Positions 47,330-60,000 of a stretch of 64,000 bases of DNA are shown in pieces. The notes under the pieces are model-generated. The model was not told the origin of the DNA. It worked only from the letters and a program-made list of their open reading frames with translations, and did no database searches. The DNA is from Brachynemurus nebulosus (Eukaryota; Arthropoda; Insecta; Neuroptera; Myrmeleontidae): the NCBI GenBank assembly GCA_035578155.1, contig JAPWDM010000023.1, positions 4,538,154-4,602,153 on the forward strand, given 5' to 3'. Within the stretch, counting starts at the first letter, position 1. Each line of letters begins with the position of its first letter. Both the position numbers and the translations under genes were made by a program.

Positions 47330-47569
47330 TATATCCAAGACAAGAACCACTTTCTTCCAGTTCTTCAATGATTGCTGCACATACATCTTCTAAAGGTGAT
47401 TCCACAATATTACGACATTTCAAGTTCAATCCTTTAAAAAGACGTTTAAGATGACGTAATGATAATATAATATTATGACGATTAGCTAGAATATCCACAA
47501 TTTCTCCATAACTATATCATATCCCTCTTTATGGTATTTTAAAAGTAAATTATTTCGTAAATCACTCAT
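47330..47569 (-). pseudogene. Integrase-like transposon protein, N-terminal fragment
   Basis: ATG at 47569 opens M-S-D-L-R-N-N-L-L-L-K-Y-H-K-E-G-Y, then the frame shifts because ATATC is present twice in tandem (47514-47523). The other frame continues G-E-I-V-D-I-L-A-N-R-H-N-I then S-L-R-H-L-K-R-L-F-K and G-S-C-L-G-Y. The pattern (helix-turn-helix then E-L-x-x-S-G-S-x-L-G-Y) resembles the start of integrase-catalytic-domain proteins of animal mobile elements. At G-Y it runs into the TA border of the pogo-like element, and the far flank does not resume the domain. Family assignment is from memory and unsearched. Confidence 0.45.
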
Positions 47570-47711
47570 TTTTTATGAATGTTAAGTAGAAAGCATATTT
47601 ACCAATGTATATAATAACTACTTTATTCAATATAGATAGGCTGTTATTCAATAATAATGATAAGATTATAAAATAAATATAAATTATCCAATTTTGGAGC
47701 ACCTTCTTATT

Positions 47712-47778
47712 TTCAGTATTTCTGACATAGTATGTCAGAAATATTTCTCAATATTTCTGACATACTATGTCAGAAAGA
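47712..47778. repeat. Two 23-nt palindromes
   Basis: TTTCTGACATAGTATGTCAG(AAA) and TTTCTGACATACTATGTCAG(AAA), each self-complementary except for the central base, about 13 bp apart and complementary to each other. Confidence 0.85.
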
Positions 47779-47837
47779 TATTTTGATATTTGGGCAATAT
47801 TTTGATAATAATTGTGATTTTATGAATAAGTAGATTA

Positions 47838-48448
47838 GTTGAAAAAATATTCCCAGACACTTTTGTAGGTTTCCTTCTTTCTTGTCCTTGTCGTACACTT
47901 TTCAACACTACATCAGTGTCCTTAATCAGTGGTTTTTATTTAGTTTTTTAAATTTTTGACATAATAATATTTCATCTTCACAAAGTTAAAAAAATGATGC
48001 AATACTGTAAAGAAAAGTGAAATATGTTATTTTCAATTAGAATAAACTATTTTCGTTTGATTTTAACTGATTTGAAAATTCTAAGCAGTACATATTGACA
48101 TCCACTGATTTTTGTCTTTCAAAATTATATTTTTAATAGTATTAAATATTTTGCAATGAATCGAGTCATTCAGTTTTTTTTATGTATATGCTTACAGTTA
48201 AGTTATAATATATCATGAATGTCATTTGTTTTCGGTTGCTTTAAGAAATATTCTTCTCCAATCAAATTATTATTGAATAAACAGAATTTACATAAAAATA
48301 TAAAATAGTGTTATTATTTATTATTATTTCGTAACCTAATGTTCAATTAGTACCCTATGCACTATTTATTTGTTTGACTGGAATTAGAAAAAGACAATCA
48401 TACGTTGACAAAGAAACTATCAAAAGTGTCTGGGAATATTTTTTCAAC
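47838..48448. mobile_element. 611-bp TIR element, TA target
   Basis: Inverted repeats GTTGAAAAAATATTCCCAGA and complement (TCTGGGAATATTTTTTCAAC), about 28 bp, with TA at 47836-47837 and 48449-48450. Mariner-type by target. No coding. Confidence 0.75.
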
Positions 48449-48629
48449 TATATTTTGCTAGAATTTGTAAAATTATTTTGAAATTAGGGCCACTTAAAGT
48501 CGCATTTTGGAAAAGCGGATTTTTGGGCGTTATTTTTGCAGATTATGGTATTTAATTGTCGGAATATGTTTACTAGACCCAATTTTTATACGATGCCAAA
48601 ATTTCACGTGGAAGTGGCCAATAACTTTG

Positions 48630-48784
48630 AAATTATTACTATTTTTCGTATTGCAACTTATAAGTTACTAAAAGAGCCAAAAATTTTTCTATTGCCTTCT
48701 AAGTCGACTATCTCGAAATATTTACACGGCACAAGTACGACCTGTGGATTTGATGAAAATTTTTTTACTCTAAAAATAAATTAA
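48630..48784 (+). pseudogene. P-element/THAP9-like transposase fragment
   Basis: The frame reads Y-K-L-L-K-E-P-K-I-F-L-L then P-S-K-S-T-I-S-K-Y-L-H-G and C-G-F-D-E-N-F-F-T-L-K-I-N before TAA. L-P-S-x-x-T-L-x-x-W-L...x-G-F is the conserved block in the middle of P-element and THAP9 transposases; here Tyr replaces the Trp. Nothing recognisable before or after. A short relic. Confidence 0.4.
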
Positions 48785-49743
48785 CGAGGCTTCCAACGTT
48801 ATACCGACATGCAATTCTAACATTTGATGTGCAAGTGCAAGCACGTACTAGCATCGTTGTTAATGTTAAGAGTATGAGATGGTTTAATAGATTATGGTGA
48901 TGACGATGATATGGATAATCTTGTTAACAATTAAACAGATCATACTTTAATTTTCATATTTTCATCTTTAATGGTTAACTTTCATCAACCTATTGCGATG
49001 TTTGCTAGTAAGAGCGCTACTCTTACTAATATGTTAGCTCCATTAATTTTGCAATCAGCTATCATTGCAATTGAACAATCAGGTGGGGAAGTACAAAGCG
49101 AATTTTGAATTTTATTAAATTTTGAACAGATTTTATTTTGTAAATAATAAACAAATATTTTACTTCGCAAAGATACCACTTTTATTAAGTGGTATTTAAA
49201 TAAAAGTGGTATTTTTGCGAAGTAAAATATTTGTTTATTATTTACAAATATGGAATACCATAAAGTAACGCTCAAATCTATTAAAATTTTATTTTCCTTA
49301 AGGTGAATCGATCAGTACTGACAAATGAATTACTAAGTCTATTTTTTTTCTCTATAAATAAATATAATTTATGTGTAGAAAAATAAGTTAAATTTTATAA
49401 TACATGTAACAGTATTAATATTTGATAATTGTTCAATCTTCTAATTTTAATAATTTTAAAAGTAATGAACTTGATTCTGGTAGTGTCGTGTACGCACACA
49501 TAATCACTAACACGTACACAAATATATTATGGGTGTATTAGTATAAAATGACATTTTTATAGTTTTTTCTATTTATTACAATAACTAAACGTCCAATATT
49601 AAACAAAATAGTTTTTTAATGATTCAAAAACATAAAAGAAAATAATTATTAGTTTTTTAAATCTTAAAGTTGGTTTTTAATGTCACAACTTACTTAAATT
49701 TATACCACTGATTCACCTATAATCATTCTTTGGCATTTACTCG
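48785..49743. other. Intergenic with one perfect-looking hairpin
   Basis: 49137-49248 is a near-perfect palindrome of about 112 bp (TTTGTAAATAATAAACAAAT, TTTTACTTCGCAAAGATACC and complements). Otherwise no gene. Confidence 0.6.
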
Positions 49744-49745
49744 TA

Positions 49746-50630
49746 CCGTAAAACCGTCTAGACCCGGACACTTTTTTACATTTTTTGGTATAGTTTTATG
49801 TTTATACATGTTTCCTTCATAGATATCACCAATAAAAGTATTACCATTAGAAAGAGCGTATAGTATTTGTTATATCCCTGACCCATTTGTTTCATTATAA
49901 ATAAAAATAAAAAAAAAAATAAAAAAATTAGTAAGTGTCCGGGTCTACACCGCAAATCCGTCTTGACCCGGACACTTACTTAAATAATGTAATAACAAGC
50001 AAACTAACCTCTCCAGTCAGGTTTAGGACAGTGTTTTATATCGTCCGATGTCTTTGAACCTATCAAAGACTTAAAAATATTTTGTGGGAAGGGAGAGGGG
50101 GCAATGCATAGTATGCCTCTCTATAAACATACGATATGACACCAGAAGGAGGCATAAACCGCGTAATTCTGGAGGGAATATTAACGTATGGACAGTGGGA
50201 GTTACAACTGGTGCGAATCGCGGCCATAGTGTAATAAACTGATGTGTCCGGGTCTAAACGGATATACATATATAGCATGTATTTTTTTATATATACATCG
50301 AATATAACTTCAAACATCATTAAATGATGCGCGTTAAAATTCTGAACACATATATGTCAAAACAAAAACAATATACTCATAACAATTATGATGAAAATTA
50401 CATGTCTAAGTTAGACACACATTTTATTTCTTTGAAAAACTGTAGGATAGTAATCCTGTAAAATGGGATAGTAAATGTTGAAATCCGTAGTTTTTATTGG
50501 TACAGCTGTTTAGAGGATGTTTTTCTCTCTCTAATGACGTCAAGAGCAAATGTTTATTGTTGCAGGTTAATGTAGAAATTATTTATTTTAAAGATTGGTG
50601 CAAAGTGTCCGGGTCTAGACGGTTTTACGG
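49746..50630. mobile_element. 885-bp TIR element with subterminal CCGGGTCTA repeats
   Basis: Ends CCGTAAAACCGTCTAGACCC and complement, TA at 49744-49745 and 50631-50632. The terminal text GTCCGGGTCTA...CCG recurs as an inverted pair at 49937-49977 and again at 50246-50262. No transposase frame. Confidence 0.7.
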
Positions 50631-50842
50631 TACGTTAGAAATTCTAACTTGGAAAATTTATTTCTTCTAAACTACACGTCATAAATTATTCAAAATAGTG
50701 TCAGTGAATGCATCATATCTTTCTCTATAATATACTAAAATTTCAAATTCTAAACTTGGAAAATTTCAAGTGATCGATTTACCTTAAATTTAGTCGACAG
50801 GGAAATTTAAAAAATAAAACTAACTTAAATGTTATTGTATCA

Positions 50843-50856
50843 TTTATTTGTGAAAA

Positions 50857-50905
<49 letters not shown>
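50843..50905 (-). promoter_or_regulatory. CTNNBL1: CTNNBL1 3' UTR: (ATT)n and poly(A) signal
   Basis: A 16-unit AAT/ATT microsatellite (50858-50905) starts 7 bp past the stop, followed on the minus strand by AATAAA at 50848-50843. The 3' UTR is therefore probably under 100 nt and mostly microsatellite. Confidence 0.7.
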
Positions 50906-50908
<3 letters not shown>

Positions 50909-50911
50909 AAA

Positions 50912-51000
50912 TTAAAATTTATCTACCAATTGTAAAATGTGTTGTTGTTCCTGATTTCGCCACTCACTGTCTCCTGCATCTCCTAAATTTCCCGCATACT
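50912..51000 (-). CDS. CTNNBL1: CTNNBL1 terminal exon
   Basis: 89 bp, too short for simple frame detection. Reads E-Y-A-G-N-L-G-D-A-G-D then E-W-R-N-Q-E-Q-Q-H-I-L-Q-L-V-D-K-F and TAA, matching the family's last residues. Confidence 0.92.
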
Positions 51001-54000
51001 CTAAAAAATGTTAAATATTACACATTATTATAAAGAAAAACAATTATAATATTAACATTATAGCGTGACGTACCTCTCATAACGTGACGAATTGTTTTGA
51101 GCGATGCGGCACGTAAATTTAATATTTGTGACACTCTTTGTTTAATAGACGGCGGTCCGCCCGTAGACACTTCTAATATAATGTAATCGACTAACTGCAA
51201 TGTAAACAAACCATTCTCCAATCTTTTCAAATATATGTCTTCTTCGTCTTCTTCATTATCTTCTTTATTCTAAAAAAAAGTCATATATAAAAGTCATATA
51301 TTTGCTATACATATAAATGTAGAGTGGAAAGTTTCATTGATTGATATGGCAGATATGTATAGCCATGGTCAACTTTCTTGTCAGTACCTGACTCAAAATA
51401 TATGACAAGTATGAGATAAGTAAGTACATTTGACAAGTATTTGCAATTAAATCGCATTAAAAAGAAACACATTTACAACATTCCCTTTTTTATAACCTTT
51501 ACCTACCGTTACATATAATGCGCTTGTTCTGCGCAAATTCGTCTTCTGTGCACTGACAAGTAAGTTAACGATAGCTATAAGTAAAAAAAAAATATGTCAA
51601 CGTGGTTACTCCAATTTTTAAGAAGAGTTTAAAGGGTAAGTTAAAAAGTAGTGATGGGAATAATCGAATGATTTCAATAATCGATTATTTTTAATCGAGT
51701 GATAGAATTTTCATTTGTAGCGTTATTTCAATTAATTTCTAATTAGTTATTTTCAATAAATTTGTTTATCTAGTTGAAAGGACCGCTACACATAATAATA
51801 TTTTAGACATACTTATTATATAATATTTTGTTAAATGTTTGTTTGTCTATAAATTAATATTTCAATGCATTCATTAATACTCAGGTTGTGTAACATATTT
51901 TTCTATTTTATTATTTCTAGAACTTTTACGCGCATGCGATAATTGTCAGATAAAGTTACCTTAAAAATATTATTCTTACTTTAGGAGATTTAATCTGGTC
52001 GTCGACGAGATTCAATCGGGTCGTTGAATCCAATGGTTTAAAACCATTCTCGTCTTCGTATCCCTTCAGGATACTTAGACATTATTTTTGTAAATTTTAT
52101 TTTTTTTTTTTAAATGTAAAACGACCATTACTGGCCACATGTCCCTTCAGGATATGTAGTCTTTATATTTCTTTAAAGTTTTCTTTAAAAATGTAAATTG
52201 CAACTTCAATCAGGGATGCTCGGTGATGATTCCGGTAATTAATTTTTGAGTATAATTATTTTTTTATTATTTCTTTTCATATATGTCAAATATGTGGTTA
52301 GAATAATTTTCTTTTGACACCTACAATGTATAGGTGAGAAATTATTCATTATGCCATTTATGTAGCCTTTAGTGATTTTAATTTATGCATCCGTGCCGGA
52401 GGCACGTTTTTATTTTATGCATTGTAGCTAATGGTTACACATATTTGTTTTGTATTTTTTTTATTATTTTATTTTCCCATTCTATCGGACTCATCATCTG
52501 GCACTCCCATGGTGTGCTAACACCCTTATAATGTGTATACACTTAATGTAATTTATTTTCTAACCTTTATAAATCGTATACACTTTACCTGGTGTAACCA
52601 GTTTATTTACAATTTGATATAATTTAATTTTCAAATGTTACGGTAAGATTTTTTCTGTATCGTTCTAATTTTGTATTTTCTTTATTTTGGCAAATCATCA
52701 ATAGTCTAATATAGTATTTATTATTTATGATTTAATTGTTATAAAGTACTATATAGATAATAATTGAGCATTGTGGCTTTTAACAATTATTATCATTTTT
52801 CATTAAACATTAACTTTTCAATTCTGTTTCAAATAAAATGTAATTTCTAATTTTTTTATACAGCGCACTCTGTAATATGTATATTCCCTTAAATATTTTA
52901 TGTCAATAAATATTTGTTATTGTTAAAATAATTGAAACTTCTTTCCACTTAATACCTTTTAAAATTTTCAGCAAAAGTAGTAAACCTTAATAAAATCAAA
53001 ATTAATTATTAATACCCCACAATTATAAATTTATTTAATTTTTAATTTTTCTTTGTTATACATTAATTTAAATATTTCACGCTACGACTGTTCAAATATT
53101 TTTCGCTTTTCTGATTGCTTTCAATTGGTGAATTAATTGTAAAGCTTGTGTACACCTCACAATGTATCATTATGACTAGCTTCAAGCTTGTTTTTAGTAG
53201 GACAATTTTAAAATCTGTCTATGAATTGTAATGTTAAGTCTTAGCGTTAACTTTGCTAAGTTCAAACTTAGAGTTATCTAACTTGTCTTTATGAATAGCG
53301 CTAATAGGTTTTATGGGTGGTTTTAGCGAATTTCCAGAATAGAATTTAGCTATTACAACCACTGTCATGACGCGACTTGAGCCCAAGACTGTGGCAGAAA
53401 TTTGTTTTGAAGTCCCTAGAAACCGAAAATAATATTGACTAAAATTTATATATTATATTTGTATGTAATCCCACACCGTTGGACAAGTTCGTTAGCCAGC
53501 TATGTCGGATGAAATCCACCCCCAAAGTTGGGGTAAAAATTTAATACACCAATACCTCAATTTGCGTCGTGGTTACGTTCCAAAAAAAACACGACGCGAA
53601 CTGAAACGACGCAAAATGAATTATGATTTTCTATAGCAAACCATCGATCGAAGATAGGTTTCAGGGTTACGAAAATACTACTTTTTAAAAAGAAAATTGA
53701 ACAAAGTAAACATTTAAAAAACAAAAATAATATAAAATTTTATTACATAGATACAAAAAACAAAAAAAAAAAAATTCAGATAGGTAAAACAAAATAAAAT
53801 AATCAATTAATTTATAAAAACAAAGTAAAAATTAATCACTTCTGATGAGTCCATAGTGGCTGTTATCGTAAGTCGGCTTTCTTTCACAAAAAATTGGTCC
53901 AATGTTTGCTGAACAGCTTTTTTTTTTCAACGTAAAATAAATTTCCTTGTAGCAATTGATATTCGTAGCTACCGCCTGGGACACTTTAAAACTTCTTCCA

Positions 54001-57000
54001 AGAAAATTTCAAAAAATTTCGGATAATATTGGATAAAATTTTATTATAATGTTATTCGTACAAAATTAAAGGCTCTATACAAATTCCGGTAGCTATAGTT
54101 AACTTCCCATTGGAAATTATTGTAATGGGTCCGATTTTACGAATCGCTAATTTCGACATATCTTTACGTTTCAAGGACACTAGAATCCGAATCCATCATT
54201 TTTCGTGTGATGTCTGTGTGTGTGTGTTCGTTAGTTCGTTCGTTCGTGAATTTTTTTTCGTCTCGAATATCTCGAGAACAAATGATGATATCAACACCGG
54301 ACTAATTTCATTAGATGTTTAATTAAACAATAAAGACCCGATAAAGTTTTCAGCAAATTCGGATTAGCGGTTTGTTTTTTGTGATAAAAAACTGAATTAA
54401 CTTTATTATATAATGGCCTAAAAACCTAATTGATGTTAAAAATGCCAGTAAATTATTATAAAATTCAAGAAAAAAAAAACACGAAATAAGAAACTTTTTA
54501 TGAAATATTTTTTGTCTCGCATACCTTGAGAACAAATGATAATAACTTTTGTTTGATAAGGGTACCTACCCTTAGGTACAGAGGGCGAAGTCCCTGGTGT
54601 GGTACAAGGGGCAAAGCCTCTATCGGGGGCCAAGGGGAGGAGCCCCCTGAAATGAAAAAATAATTATTTATGTACAGGAGACTTTAGTCTTTAAAGACAC
54701 CCAATGGGAAGCTGATAGTGTGAGTAGTCCTGTCCTCCCAAATTTTTAATATTGGAAACTGTTGAAATATTTTAAAAACAGAATCGGTCAAGGCAAAATT
54801 TAAATTGACTAATAGTCATATTTCTTGTATATGTCTATGTAATTAATTACTACAGTTTTTATACATAACAAATTTTACTTTACAGTATAAATTATTCTTT
54901 TGAAATTAATGATCCAGCATTTTTATTAACTAGTAAAATAGTACTCTAACGGAAATTTAATATTACACGATCACTACTAAAATATAAAAGGCTTCATTGT
55001 AAAAATATTACTCGCATATCTGTGAAATAATGGTAATCCGAACGGAATTCATCAATGTTGGAGAATCGGAAGTGCGTTGTACTAAAAATTGGGTAGAGTA
55101 AATATTTAATTTTTTCTGAAGTCCCGTTAATAACTACGACCCTGAATTTATATATGTTAATATCCCTGTATATTTTTTCGAGCTCTAAAACAATTATATT
55201 CTACGTCAATTTAAATTTTGCCTCTACCGATTGTGCTTTTAAAATATTTCAACAGTTTCCAATATTAACTAGAGCTACCGGAATTTGTATAGAGCCCTTA
55301 ATTTTGCACGAATAACATTATAATAAAATTTTATCCTATATTTTTGTTTAAATATTAATTGTAGTGTATAAATACAATAAATAAAACGATTTAAAAAGTT
55401 ATTTTTAAGGATATTATAAGTAAAATATTGAGTGCACATGTAAGATTTTAAATTAAGATTTGAGGTTTTAGCTTTAACGTAACGGCTTTTAGCAAAAACA
55501 GGTAAACTAGTATTTTTGATGTAGTTTTCATATTTGATATTAGTATTTTGATTGGTCGAGCCATATTCACCCTATTTCAAAATTTACCCTCAATTTTATA
55601 GTCAAGGCCCCTCCAGTAGGCCTGACGCTGGATTTGAGTACATCAGTAGAAAGATCTTTAAAAATGAAGGGTTGTGTCAATTTAAACTTTTTTTCTATCT
55701 GTTATAGTTTTCGAGTAATTTAACAATATTAAATTTTTATCCTAACTTTGGGGATGGATTTCACCCCTTAAATGACGTTTTTGGCCGATAAGAAAAAATA
55801 CGTGTTTGTTATTTTTCTGTATTCTACACACCTACCGAGTTTCATCAAAATCGGGAATTATCACTTTAAGACCTTTACTTGTAAGTAAATGTGAAAATTA
55901 CATTAAACAAAAAAATACTCAAAATAAATGGATATCCTTCTTTAAGGGGATATTCACCCCCCCCCCCAAAAAAGAAATCGATTTTCTGTTTTGTTTCATA
56001 ATTATGTTCTATAAGGTGTTAAAAATATTCTCCTAAAATTTTATTTAAAAAAAATAAATAAATAATACGTTTTTCGACATGGTTCCGCGTGTATCTCAAA
56101 AAGTATCTGAGATATCGACATAAATCAAAATGCATATTATTCCTCGATACCGTCATTTTGGCAAGAACTAGGATCTTTTGATTCCGTAATATATTTTCAA
56201 AATGACGGCTGTTTATTTTACTGGGAATTTCAAAACGCGCGGAACCATTAAGGTGGAAAAATCTCGCAGCGTCGACTTCAATGCCATTTATACTCAGCTC
56301 ATTTCTACATTTAAAAAAAAAATGTAATCTCAAGACATGTAGAAATAATGTTGTATATTTAGTTTTTTAATAAAATATTTATTTGTATAAAAAAAATAAG
56401 AAAGGTCGATTTTTGATGTTTTTTTGGCGAATCTTCCCTTAAATAAGTAAAAATATTTTATTAATTTTTTGTTTACCAACAAAGTTCGAGTACGTATATA
56501 TTAAACGTATGTATAGGCTGCGTGCGTGATGGCAACGACATCTATAATATACATTTTTCCGGGCTCATTAACGAATATAAATAATGGTAACCGTGGAAAT
56601 AAATAAATTTAAAATATTTTTAATCAAACCGTAAAATCTGAATACAAATATTTGCTATTTACAATTAATTTTTTTATAAATAAATTTGAACAATTTGATT
56701 TGTTCAATTTGAACAATAAAATACTAGATGAATTATAACAGTTATATTAAAAAAAGTAATTAAACAATTTTCGACGTTAATATGGATATAATTATCAAGA
56801 CAGTATTTCCCGTATTTCCTTCCAACCTCGGACTATGCAGAGGAAAGAGTTGCTGGTGCCGGGGAAGTACGTCAGGGAAATTCGAGAATTAAGAAATGCT
56901 GGCATGTCATTTAGTTGAATGTAGAGTCATAAGACAAACATCAATAACTTTAACTCCTTATGAAACATTATTGCATGTGACTATGTGAGTTAAAATACAT

Positions 57001-60000
57001 CAAATATTTTTAATTCTGTATTTATAGATTGACGTGTAGATGTTAATACTGTTGACAGATAAATAAGGAATGACATATTAGTTGCAACTGCGTTTATAAT
57101 TAAAATGAATCAATGTAAATATTTTTATTTAATATTTTTTATTATACTATAAACACATATGAGCCCGTATTAATGCTTGTTTTCTCCACTACTCACGCTG
57201 CAGTAGATTTAATTGTCCCCACCATATACTTCGCACTCTGCCTATACGAGCAAGATCCGTGTACATGCAATGATAGATTTATAATTTATATAGTAATATG
57301 TTGAGTGTACCATATTCTTTGGTGGGAAGCAGCAATTTTACGTCATATTTTAGCTACACTGGTATTACTAGTATAGAGATAGGTAAATTGGTATCGATAT
57401 ATGTAGTACATAAAATCTTTTTTTTTTAATTTAGACTGTTGTCTGCTTTCAATAGATATGACAACCCACTAAATAATAATCACCTACCTCGTGTTCGATT
57501 TGTGGTATAAAAAATTCCAGTGCATTTGCGCATGTGCATTACTAAACCGCGCAAATATATTAGTAAAAATTTAAATATGTAACGTCTACAAGCTTCCAAA
57601 TATGGTAGTAGACGTGAAATAATTTGAATTTTTGTTTGCGCGGTTTAATAGTGCACATGCGCAAGAATTTTTTATACCACAAATCGAACACGGCCCTGAT
57701 ATTTTGTAGGATTATTAAAAGAATCGAATGATTTTTCTATCTCGAGATAAACTATTCGGCTGAAAAATAATTGAATGATTTTTTGATATCTCGAGATATT
57801 TCTTAAAATCATTCGAATGATCTTATTATGTCTCGAGATATTTTAATAATCGAATGATCGATTATGCCCATCACCATTAGAAAGTGTTATTACCTTATTT
57901 TCCTCTTCTATTTTATTATCAATATCTTCAACTTTTTCCAAGTACTTAAAATGTAATTCTAGTAATCGATCCACCTTTTCATGATCGTTTTCTGTAAATT
58001 TACTAATTAGCCGTTGCCTTTGAGAACCTCGACAATTTCGTAGCATACTTGCAATAATTGATACGACATGTTCTATATAACAAAAAATCACAATTCAATA
58101 TTAGATACGTACGATCATTTAAAATCTTTTAATTTCATTTAGTCTTTTTGGTTTCATGTACTTTCAATTGAATCGATCAAAATTTTGATTATAAAATAAT
58201 TTACCTTCATGTTGTTCAGCGGATAAAATTTTTTTGCGATTTTTAACGGGTGTTTTCATAAATAAAGGAAATATTGTACGTAAACCTAAAATATCCACAA
58301 ACTTGTTACAGTTGTCTTTTCCATCTGGGCCAGACATCGCATAATCTAACACTTTCAAAGAACCGTTTCTAGACATTTTTTTTTCTCTAAAACAAAAGTT
58401 ATTTGATTATTTTATAAATCAATATATTTTTAAAGGAATTAAATTTTTTTAATTCTCTCTATTTTTATAGTAAAATTTAAGTTCTATATAAATTCGCACT
58501 ACTAAAGTTTGCAAACGTTGGCCACTTCGATATATTAAAATCTGATTCTTATGTTATTAATCGTTATAATAAATGTATTAGGTTGTCCCAAGCAAACACA
58601 TCCAATTTTTACATGACTGTTGTATCTTGGTAGTTTTTAGACTTGTTGTAACATGACTAATGTCATTAGAAACGCGACACTGTAGGTTTATTCTCAGTGA
58701 TAGTCAGTTCGCTCTTTTGTAAAATGTCATTAATTAAAGAACAAATTTAATAATTCATTCAGTAAGTGATTATGGGTAACGAGTTTTAGTCAAGTTTGCT
58801 TGTTTGTAAGACTGGTCTGGACTGTGGGTGTCACTCATTCTAATATTACAAAAGCACTTGGCAAAAGAGCTATATCAAAAAGCACCATAAAAGAATACTA
58901 CAATAACTGGGATGATTTTCAAAAAACGCTGAAGTTAATCGTGACGGAACTTAACACGTCGGGTTCTATGACTGGCGTACAACTGCCTGAGCGATGGCAA
59001 CGTGTAATAAATTCTGAAGGCTCGTACATTTAACTAATACATAATTTATTGTCATTTCGATCAATAAAGATTAACAATGAAAAAAAATAAAATGGATGTG
59101 TTTGCTCGCGACAACCTAATATTTATTGTCCACACACAATTTCTTGCAAACTCTGATGGTGTGAATTGTACATAAAATACATAATATATTATATTATTAC
59201 CTCAACATTAAATTCATTAATTGCAATCCTTCTCCTTTTAAGAAACGATCTCTATTTGAAACCTCTAACAAACAACTGCACAGACAATTAAATAAGTTTT
59301 CCATCATTTCTTGTTCTTCCAAAGTAGCGGGATCGTGTCTTTTATAAAACTGGATGGAATAAAAAAAAAAAAGTAAATATAAAAGTACATATTTATAACG
59401 ATTAAATTAATACGGATTTGAACTTGGGTAATTATGCAGAAGCACGACTCCACCTATTTTTGGCTCCAAAAGAAAAACTAATAATCCGATTTTAATGATT
59501 TTTTTTTTAAATGTTCGCCACTACGGCGGATTAGTTAAAAAAAATACTACAACTCAATATGAGTACTAAAAATGCTGAAAAACTGTCGTTAAATTTAAAA
59601 AAATTCAATTTTTTTAGATTTTTTTTTTAATTTTGTATGCATGTGTGTCAAAGTCAAAGTATATTATCAAAACTAACTAAATTAACCTAACCTTCACTAA
59701 CCTCACCACCTAGTTTTTATATCAAAGTCGAACTATATTTTCAAAACTAACCTAACCTTAACTAACGTCATCACCTAGATTTTATATCATCTACTATTAT
59801 CTAGTTTTGAAAAAATGTTTATTTCGACCCATTTTACCAGAATATGCACTTAAATCACAGCGTTGAGGTAATCGTAGTCGTCAAAATTAAGTCAATTTTT
59901 CTAATTTCCGCGCTCAATATTTCGAAAATGGAGTGAGATATCGATTTTTTTGTTCGTGAAAAAGTATTTATTTTGGTTAGTTTTACTAGACTATGTACTC

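Larger units (their letters stand above)
51649..57876. mobile_element. 6.2-kb hAT-bounded insertion in CTNNBL1 intron
   Basis: Ends TAGTGATGGGAATAATCGAA and the complement of TTCGATTA..ATCGATTATGCCCATCACCA. TSDs TTAAAAAG (51641-51648) and TTAGAAAG (57877-57884), 7 of 8. Near both ends lie ATCGAATGATT repeats (with TCTCGAGATA at 57738-57840). No recognisable hAT transposase; the interior holds a foldback, a TTAA-flanked repeat, a MITE and copies of dispersed repeats, so it is an old element enlarged by later insertions, or two independent ends. Confidence 0.6.

Noticed and set aside
56019..56333. 104-codon minus-strand frame in a CTNNBL1 intron
   Set aside because: No homology to CTNNBL1, no acceptor or donor, no domain recognised.
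59640..59800. Interstitial insect telomere repeat (TTAGG/CCTAA)
   Set aside because: ACTAACCTAACCTT motifs look telomere-like, but they belong to a longer repeat also present at 33290-33365 with conserved non-telomeric text, and lack perfect pentamer arrays.
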